Below, one piece after another: positions 18,374-24,778 of a stretch of DNA of 24,778 bases. The notes under the pieces are model-generated. The model saw only the letters and a program-made list of their open reading frames with translations, was not told where the DNA came from and did no database searches. The DNA comes from Mesaphorura yosii (lineage: Eukaryota > Arthropoda > Collembola > Poduromorpha > Tullbergiidae). Numbering within the stretch: the stretch's first letter is position 1; each line of letters begins with the position of its first letter. The translations under genes and the position numbers were made by a program. The DNA is taken from contig WIXG01000719.1 of the NCBI GenBank assembly GCA_009869945.1, forward strand, positions 1 through 24,778, written 5' to 3'.

Positions 18374-20901
18374 TCACCTCTTCTGGAACTTCTCCTGAAT
18401 CTCCTCGAGGGTCTTTCCTTTCGTCTCTGGGACGAAGAAGAGAACGTAGAGTCCACCCAGCACGCACCACCCACAGTAGAACCAGTAACCCCCGCTCTCG
18501 TTCAGCACCTGCATCACGTCCGTGAAGAACCGAACCGTGGCGAATGTGGTTGCCCACTTGACGATTGTGATGATACTCGCGCCGAGTCCCTTTCCCTTCG
18601 GAGGCAGAATCTCGCCCATCAACATGTACGAAATGGGCCCAGTGCCGATGGCAAAGGCCCCGATGAAAACGGCGAGACTCGTGACCGGGAGCCAACCAAG
18701 GCCCGAAGGGCTCACTCCATGCCCGCTCTCTTTGAGCCAGAAGTAGCATCCCGTTCCAGCGAGACAGAGTGCCATGACGAACTGTGAGATGATGAGGAGG
18801 GGCCTTCGTCCGAGCCAGTCCACTAGAGCAGCCACCACGAGGGCCGCAACCACGTTGATGAAACCAAAGATCATCGTGGCGTAGTTCACGTCCAGCTCGA
18901 TCTCTGCCGATCGAAAGATGTCGACTGTGTACGCTGTGATGGCGATGTTTCCAGTCATTGCAGAGAAGAAGTGGACGGAGAGTGCGATTGAGCACGGCTT
19001 CAGAATGGGCAGAGAGAAAAGGTCTTTCCAGGAGCCTCCCTCCTCCTTGTCCTTTTGCACGGCAGTCAGCTCCTCAAGCTCGTGCAGCTCCTCCTGAACC
19101 TCCTTCGGATCAGCCGTCGTGTGAAGCCAACAGAGGGCCCTCGTCGCTTCACCAGCACGACCCTTCGACATCAGGAAACGTGGCGACTCTACCACAAACA
19201 TGAGAAGGATGTGGCCCAGCACCGTCACTGCACCCGCCGCGAGTGCCTGCATTCGCCAAGGCAGGAACGCCCCCATCGTCTCTCTAAGCAAGGGAAAAAT
19301 GGGAAATCAACCGATGACTTGGAGTCTATCGCCACCAACATTTGCTATTGGTAACCAGTGGTAATTCCATTGGTTTAGTTGTGCGGCTGGACTCAAGCGA
19401 GTCAGTTCAAAAGTTGTGAAGTGGAATGAAAAGCAGTTAGAAGACAAAAAAATTTCAATTGTGCATTTCTTTTAATTCTTTTACAAAAGTAGTGTTGAAA
19501 TTAGTAGAATTAGGAAGTTCTGTGAGTGACCAAATGCGAGAGACAATTAGATGTCAAATTAGTCCTCGTCGTCATCAAAAGGAAAAGGTGCCTGAACTCA
19601 AGTACTAAACCATGATGCGCAATGGCCTACAAGCGAATCGAGATGAATTTCTACGGATCGTTCTACAAACTGATAAGTATAAAAGGTAAAAGTAGTAGTA
19701 TCTCAGATTACTGTTTAATTAAGTTCACTAGAAAGACTTTCAGAATAAGAACTTACGATTTAAGTAATTTAAGTTAAAAGTCTCTTTTTTAATTGTATTT
19801 TGTTATATGTAGTGTGATGAAGATTTTTTACTGGGTTTCACTGAATAAAAGTCACTGTTTTGGCGTCGGTTGAATTTCTTTTCATGCTTCAGCATTCATG
19901 ACAAATTGGCACTGGCATACCAGTACCAAACCAACGAAACTGTACATGTAAATATACTGAGTGAACTGACATCTATTCTGCGTTGGTTCTGTGTTGGCAA
20001 GACTTGCACTGGTTAAGTTTGGGGATTGCCAGTGGTTTTTCGATATCACTGGTTTTGCCAGCTTCAAGTCGGTACTATACCAGTATCAAGTGCTGATGCC
20101 GGCCTGGTTTTGGAAAAAGGGGCATTTGGATGCTTCGCCAACGGAAAGTTGCAAGTACCAATTCGATGGTATTTCGATTGTAAAATGTTGTGGAAATTGC
20201 TCACATGTAGAGGATTCCTGACGCGATTCCCATGTCGAAGCCCGAGCCGAGTTTGCCCCGAATGTCGGGGTCGGAGGTCTCAGCCACGTAGATCGGAGAC
20301 ACGATCGTGAACGCACCTCCAGCCACACCAGTCAGGAACCGCCCCACGTACACCATCTCCACATTCTGAGCAAGGAGGATGAGGGTCCATCCACCCAGGC
20401 ACGGAGCTGAGAGGCCGAGCATGCTCCACCTCCGCCCAAAGTGCTCCAAAAAGTAATCGAGGAGCGGACCCGAGACGAGAGCGCCCAACTGAAATGAAAA
20501 TATGGCCAGGGTGGAACTGACAAGCTGTCCGAAGACTGTGTGCTTACAATCCACAGGGATCCGATCCATTGCGACTGAGACTCTGGGTCCTTCATGCCGA
20601 TGGCCTCGTCCTCACGCAGACCGGGCAGCGCAGTTGCCGACCACCCCGACATGATCCCGAAGGCTAAAGCCCCGAAATTGGCTGGCGAGTACAGTAAAAG
20701 CGCTCGGATTAACCAGAATTCAAGCTCTTACGGCTTGGGTAAATGGTTTCTACCTGCGACAGCTGCAAAGTACTGATTTCGCCTCCACTTTCTCTTCGTG
20801 GGAGAGTCAGAGTCCACGGAGATGACTACTAACGCAGGCGGTTCGCCCAGACCGTTGGCATCAGAGTTACAATCGTCGCGTGCCTTCCCATTTGGACACA
20901 T
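18374..20901 (-). CDS. MFS sugar transporter, Tret1-like (SLC2 family)
   Basis: Twelve-segment facilitative sugar (trehalose/glucose) transporter of the plasma membrane, predicted 491 residues in four exons: 20901-20754, 20681-20548, 20488-20205 and 19283-18374. Introns are 72, 59 and 921 bp, all GT-AG and in phase. Signatures in order are NFGALAFGIMSGW in TM1, SQWIGSLWILGALVSG (across the second intron), DYFLEHFGRR, GRFLTGVAGGAFTIVSPIYVAE, ESPRFLMSKGR, DWLGRRPLL and the C-terminal VPETKGKTLEEI. All are SLC2/MFS sugar transporter marks, and the set with the LPWR motif after TM5 fits insect Tret1-like proteins. Substrate specificity cannot be read from sequence. The ATG at 20901 gives a 44-residue hydrophilic N-tail; another 5' exon is possible since an AAG|GTCAGT lies upstream. 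Confidence 0.93.
19284..20204 (-). other. Unusually long intron of the sugar transporter
   Basis: At 921 bp it is about ten times longer than the other introns here. No coding frame was found. The part at 19900-20120 is rich in CCAGT/ACTGG and GGTACT motifs in both orientations, suggestive of a degraded small transposon, but no clean terminal repeats or target duplication could be set. Confidence 0.45.
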
Positions 20902-20906
20902 GATCA

Positions 20907-20945
20907 AGAGAAGGAAAGCGGAGAGAAGAGAAGAGAAGAAAACCG
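20907..20945 (-). repeat. Pyrimidine-rich tract just upstream of the transporter ATG
   Basis: On the minus strand this is an almost pure CT run (TTCTCTTCTCTTCTCTCC type) ending 5 bp before the ATG. It could be a 5' UTR element or a polypyrimidine tract of an upstream intron; no AG acceptor is visible between it and the ATG. Confidence 0.4.
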
Positions 20946-21367
20946 AATCTGAATGGAATGCCAACGCATGAGTGGACTTGAATCGCAAGCACTGACCTTG
21001 GTACGAGCGATACAAGACTCTGAATGATTTATTCTGGACGCTGCATTCATTCGATCAACCGCACCACGAAATGCCTGCATGGGAAGTTAATGTACGCGCA
21101 CGCACGGGAGCTGTTCAGCCACTCAACCCATCACTCAACAAAGACACTCTCTGCGCAACATTCTGCAGTCTGCATAAGTAAAGCAGTGCAGGCGAAGGTC
21201 GACCAACCCTGCCTTGACGAAGAGGCTGTTGGGCAATGGCGAATTGGAACTACATAATTAGGCAATTACTGCGGTCCGTCAATTAAGAGTAGCATTAATT
21301 GCTGAGAGATGGCAATTAGAACTGGCTAATTGCTCCGGCTATTTTAAGAAATAGTGAACGAGGCACA

Positions 21368-22030
21368 CTAACAAACCTTCGGACTGCTGCCTGAACTCAA
21401 AGATTCATATTCTTCAACTAATATTATTATATAAATATTTAAATGACAACGTTTGCATTTCTTGAATTCTAATCTTATTAGAGTGGCTGGCTTACGAATC
21501 ACAATCGTGAGTTTGATTCGCTCCAGCTTCCTGTGCATCCCTCGATGTACGTTGGACCAGACTGGCCGTAGTGGATCTTTACGACTTCGTGGCTGGAGAT
21601 GAGATGACCTTCCCTGTTGAAGATGGCGTTGACTGATCGGCGGCATTCGAAGCCGCAGTTGGCCACGTTGCGCGTGTACAGCCTATCGTCACACGCCCCT
21701 GTCGGCTCCAGACTCAGCTTGTCGAAGAAGAAGCGGACCACGCTGTAGCCAACCTTTACGATCCGTGATTCGCCACGAACGCGTGAGACACGGCGGAGCA
21801 TGGGAACGAGGTAGGAGAGTCACAACCCTGTCCCTTGTAGAACTGCATCCGTAGAGGGACCACGTGCGCAAGGATTGCAATAACTGGTGGCTGATTGTTT
21901 GCTGTGTCCCGACACCACTTGTCGGTGTCCACTCCGTCGTTCATGAATGAGGGTCACGCGAACTGCGTCCTCAGCTCGAAGGCTTGACTGCTTAATTGCG
22001 CGCTGCCAATTTTCATAATTAATGAGAAAT
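21368..22030 (-). pseudogene. Broken Cys-containing coding region, possibly CUB-like
   Basis: Minus-strand pieces line up with breaks. A short frame from ATG near 22017 reads SSQAFELRTQFA and stops at TGA. The same frame resumes as NDGVDTDKWCRDTANN and PLRMQFYKGQGCDSP. Then a frame change near 21800 leads to RIVKVGYSVVRFFFDKLSLE, TGACDDRLYTRNVANC and GPTYIEGCTGSW, ending at 21499. The aromatic FFFDKLSLE followed by a Cys-Asp stretch recalls CUB domains, but the match is weak. One nonsense codon and one frameshift suggest a pseudogene. Family unknown. The rest to 21368 holds nothing clear. Confidence 0.35.
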
Positions 22031-22600
22031 TTCTTGAGCCATTTTATGAAGATAGGGCAGGCTCGATGTCAAGTCATTGTCAAGAATTGCGCAGGAGTCG
22101 TGGATTATTCGCTGTAATGGCGAAGTGGCAATGCCCGTCCGCTTATCTTCAGTGCATGAGGAATCGCATTCAATCAACAATTGAGCGGGTGTGTGGGTAT
22201 TGCAATCGAGTGTAAATACAAATTGCGCACCAAATAAAAAGCGATTACCTTGAAATGACGAGCTTTCCGTTATCAGTTTGTAAACAAAAGTAGCTTATTT
22301 ATCGAGGACGCAGAATGAATGGTTGCATAAACAAACATACCTAATTTGTTGATTGAGGCCAATTCCTCAAATATGGTTACAGATAACAGCGGACTGGACA
22401 TCGCACCGGCATGGTACCGCATCACCCAATCTTATAACTAGCAAATATTTATAATTCCAATTCCATTAGCGTAAGTCACGTTGACATTGACATTGAGCTC
22501 AGTGCGCCATTTTCTAGGAATCCCTGAAAACATGACTTTCTCGTGAAAATAGCTAGTGCGCAATTAAATTGAAAACTAGGCTCCAACCAATCTAACCTGT
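22031..22600. other. Intergenic; no gene seen
   Basis: No convincing frame, RNA gene or repeat was found between the broken region and the peptide gene promoter. Confidence 0.5.
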
Positions 22601-22601
22601 G

Positions 22602-22634
22602 TATAAAAGGAACTGGAAACCGTGCATGGTCAAA
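22602..22634 (+). promoter_or_regulatory. TATA box and probable start of the 8-Cys peptide gene
   Basis: TATAAAAG at 22602-22609 with a TCAAA initiator-like site whose A (22632) is 30 bp downstream. This predicts a 5' UTR of about 100 nt before the ATG at 22734. Confidence 0.7.
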
Positions 22635-22733
22635 TCATATTCAAAATCATCGCAATCAAGAATCCAACGAGATTTCATCGCTCAAACTTCATTTAGAAAT
22701 CCAAACTTAAAACTTCACTCCGTACACACGAAG

Positions 22734-23049
22734 ATGTTGAACTACAAGTAAGAAATCAGAAATTGTTCATTACTTTTGAATTAGTTGATGATTTTTTTGT
22801 ACTTCCCATAGGAACCTGTTGATTTGCTTGGTGGTCATGGCCCTGCTATTGGGGCTGACGGTTGGGGCTCCAGAGGGAATACAACAGCAGCAAGGAGACG
22901 GACAAGTTGAGAGAGAAACTGGGAAAGGTGGAAAGGACGCGAAGTCGGCGATTGCACGGTCTGGTTGGTGCACAATTCCTGGCTGTGGACATTTGTGGTG
23001 CTCAGGAAACTGGTGTTGCGCAAATTCGACCCGTTGTTGGTGCTGTTAA
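22734..23049 (+). CDS. Small secreted cysteine-rich peptide (83 aa, 8 Cys at the C-terminus)
   Basis: Two exons, 22734-22747 (14 bp) and 22812-23049, separated by a 64-bp GT-AG intron (GTAAGA to CATAG), give 83 residues. A strong signal peptide (LLICLVVMALLLGLTVGA) is followed by a hydrophilic, charged, Gln/Gly/Lys-rich spacer of about 35 residues that looks like a propeptide. The C-terminal 28 residues or so, after a possible cleavage at Arg in SAIAR, hold eight cysteines as C-x4-C-x4-C-x4-CC-x5-C-x-CC with four Trp. This prepropeptide layout is common in secreted defence or venom-type peptides and also in metal-binding peptides; I do not recognise the family. A TATA promoter and an AATAAA at 23179-23184 complete the gene. 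It is not similar in Cys spacing to the peptide at 12787. Confidence 0.8.
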
Positions 23050-23178
23050 AGCTGGGCGGGGAGGGGATAGATTTCCTCGGCTTATCCTTTTCTTTTTTAT
23101 ACATGTTTATTAAAATTTGGTTAAATTAAGTTTTTTATTTGTTCAAATTGTAAGGACACAAAATTGCCGATTAATGAG

Positions 23179-23184
23179 AATAAA
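23179..23184 (+). terminator. Poly(A) signal AATAAA of the 8-Cys peptide gene
   Basis: AATAAA lies 130 bp after the stop codon on the same strand. Confidence 0.6.
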
Positions 23185-23932
23185 GACGAGTCAGAATCAT
23201 CAAAAGTACTATTTATTGTCAGAAATAGCAGACCCGCAATGTCTAATCCAATCCAATGGTTCTATCCACGACACAGCGGGGGCGAAATAATAACCCTTTA
23301 ATTGCAACAGGCAGGCAGACCTATTCACGTTTCTGACATTGCTGAATGAAATGAAGATAATGTCGCGTGTAATTAAATTTCGTTAGCGGACTGATCGGTG
23401 AACAAGTAATGTCCAATTACGAAAAACAGTGTGCAAACAATCCACTGCGCATGTTGATTTGGTGACATTTGGGGCATGGCAATAGTTGTTCGTCACAAGC
23501 CATTGAGTTGTGAGTCTTGCCGCTTTCTTGTTCACCTTTTACCTTCTGCATTCCGACAATTCTGAATGATGATGACCCGATTGGAGTACATTCTCATTGA
23601 ATTCGACCAGCATCTCTTAAGCCGCCCCGGAGTCTTTGCGGGTTATTAAATCCGTGCACACACAAGTTGAAGCCAACCCGGTCCACGTGGAAATGATTTG
23701 TTTTGAGGTGATATTCGCTCTGTTGTGAAATTGTCGTTATCAATACTGGGATGGGATTGCGACGTTTACTCACAGCCATTGGCACATCCGCTTAAGGCAA
23801 TATACATGGGTTATAACTTGTGGACTCATTTACATTCCCCAGGGGACTCCTTGACCTCTTCTAGATCATTTACTACTGGCGAATTTGACACGAAAAGTTT
23901 GAGTCAATCAATCAACTGCTGGTCCATTGCAG
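23185..23932. other. No recognised gene
   Basis: Short frames exist on both strands (for example 23594-23785 minus and 23725-23946 plus), but none shows a domain, signal peptide or supporting splice pattern. Confidence 0.45.
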
Positions 23933-24167
23933 GGCAAAGGGATTAGGTAATATTGGCACGACCCGAGCCAAGTATTTCGGATACTGCCAGAAAATGTACT
24001 GGGTCGGCATCTTGTTCGCTATTTCAGCCGTCGTCATCGTTGAAACCTGCATCACAGCTTGCCGTATGGGCCACGTTCTAGTTTCATCAGTCTTTCCTTT
24101 TAGCAGGCTTATCAATGGGATTAGTCCTGAATTTATCATTTCAGGACTTCATTACGCTTCTTCTTAA
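23933..24167 (+). CDS. Possible terminal exon with one membrane segment
   Basis: After a CAG at 23930-23932 the frame reads AKGLGNIGTTRAKYFGYCQ, then a hydrophobic segment YWVGILFAISAVVIVE, a short CITACRMGH and about 27 more residues before TAA 24165-24167. This could be the last exon of a membrane protein gene. No matching upstream exon was found and no family is recognised, so it may equally be chance. The opposite-strand frame 23912-24139 looks less protein-like. Confidence 0.25.
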
Positions 24168-24323
24168 AACCCTAACCTAACCGAAAGCACGGGTCAGGCT
24201 AAACTTAGCTAAATTTCTTGGACTGACCAGATATCGCTCATGATTTCACGACCTCTAATTGCTTTCCTAATTACTTTTGAAAGTTGTTTGAATGGAGTGA
24301 CAGTCAACGCAGTAACCGAGAAA

Positions 24324-24413
24324 ATGGGTCGCAAACAATTGTCGACTCGTCAACGAATGGTGAATCAACTGGAGCGCACGAAGAAGGCAAGAAAAGACGA
24401 TGAACGAATGTAA
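24324..24413 (+). CDS. Tiny basic open frame overlapping the right repeat
   Basis: ATG at 24324 opens a 29-residue frame (MGRKQLSTRQRM, then NQLERTKKARKDDERM), strongly basic then charged helical. Its last 17 codons lie in the direct repeat, and the same frame and stop are intact in the left copy (to 53). Conservation of the frame hints that it is or was coding, perhaps the end of a larger protein, but the length is too small to be sure. Confidence 0.3.
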   Translation: MGRKQLSTRQRMVNQLERTKKARKDDERM

Positions 24414-24564
24414 AAAAAATGGATGTTCAAAAATTCGCAAAATGTTTCTAATGTTGGGTGTGGTGTACAGCATACTAAGCAACACTGATGCAGTAACGCA
24501 TTGCTTCAGTTGATATTTATGCTTAAGATGTGCTCACGTGGTCATTACTTGTAATGACTTATTT
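24361..24564. repeat. Direct repeat, right copy
   Basis: Same orientation as 1-195 and highly similar. It carries an extra 8 bp (CAGTAACG) near 24491. Sequence after 24564 differs from that after 195. Confidence 0.85.
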
Positions 24565-24570
24565 ACCAAT

Positions 24571-24698
24571 ATGGAGCTCAGCGAAGAGCCAGACGACTAC
24601 GAAAAAGAATCACTTGTCGAATCGCCAACATCGTCTGCAGAGGAGGGTCACAATTGGATTGGATCAGAAGGGACCGTTCAGTTGTTAAATGTTATCAG
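24571..24698 (+). CDS. Possible 5' exon of an unrecognised nuclear-type protein
   Basis: ATG at 24571, just past the repeat, opens an acidic start (MELSEEPDDYEKESLVES), a Ser/Thr stretch and then HNWIGSEGTVQLLNVI, ending at CAG|GTATAC (24698). The W-x-x-x-x-TxxLL spacing faintly recalls Myb/SANT-like or MADF DNA-binding domains of transposon-derived proteins. The gene would continue beyond the window. Low confidence. Confidence 0.33.
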
Positions 24699-24778
24699 GT
24701 ATACAGAAAGGTGCCTGTAAGGTCACCAGAAGCGCCAAAGTCGTTTGGGTAAGAAGGCGATAGTGGAAAGGATAATTA

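Noticed and set aside
18348..18995. 215-residue minus-strand frame over the transporter
   Set aside because: Out-of-frame shadow of transporter exon 4.
24170..24182. Telomere-like CCTAA repeats
   Set aside because: Only two CCTAA units; far too short to be telomeric.
1..24564. Direct repeats as LTRs of one giant retroelement
   Set aside because: The interior carries unrelated host genes on both strands, with no gag or polymerase genes, and no primer-binding site was seen next to the left copy.
1..24778. tRNA, rRNA or CRISPR arrays
   Set aside because: No cloverleaf-type A/B boxes or regularly spaced identical repeats were found on reading; a tRNAscan or covariance-model search was not possible here.

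Overview
The window looks like nuclear DNA of an arthropod. The pointers are short GT-AG introns (59 to 134 bp, one of 921 bp), AATAAA poly(A) signals, TATA/initiator promoters, a CYP3-clan P450, a trehalose/sugar transporter of the Tret1 type, insect-type gustatory-receptor-like 7TM genes, a chitin-binding domain and DNA transposons. A springtail (Collembola) or other hexapod is my best guess; that is inference, not proof.

Layout. Bases 1-195 and 24361-24564 are two copies of one direct repeat that bracket the window. 0.2-2.3 kb is mostly non-coding, with one broken coding remnant at about 1.4-1.9 kb. 2.35-3.28 kb is a decayed plus-strand P450 whose last exon is split by a 465-bp hAT-type MITE with a perfect 8-bp target duplication. 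It lies tail to tail with an intact minus-strand P450 (3592-5430, four exons). 6.0-8.2 kb is a Mutator-like element: matching terminal inverted repeats around a FLYWCH-MULE transposase gene that carries a frameshift and an in-frame stop. After a short tandem repeat come a 7TM chemoreceptor-like remnant (8.65-9.29 kb) and a clear SARAF/TMEM66 gene (9.85-11.0 kb, three exons).

12.6-13.1 kb holds a small secreted 10-cysteine peptide gene with its own promoter. 14.0-18.3 kb is a minus-strand tandem array of three gustatory-receptor-like genes (two intact, one truncated and stopped), with a chitin-binding-domain remnant between the first two. 18.4-20.9 kb is a four-exon sugar transporter on the same strand. 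21.5-22.0 kb is a broken cysteine-containing coding region. 22.6-23.2 kb is a second small secreted cysteine-rich peptide gene. 24.3-24.7 kb has possible coding exons next to the right-hand repeat.

There is no operon. The genes are independent: detoxification (P450), calcium-entry regulation (SARAF), chemosensation (receptor array), sugar transport and two secreted peptides. Many loci are half-decayed, which fits fast birth and death of P450 and receptor genes plus transposon activity. No new multi-gene system is evident. The most notable items are the two secreted cysteine-rich peptides, the MITE-split P450 and the MULE with recognisable inverted ends.
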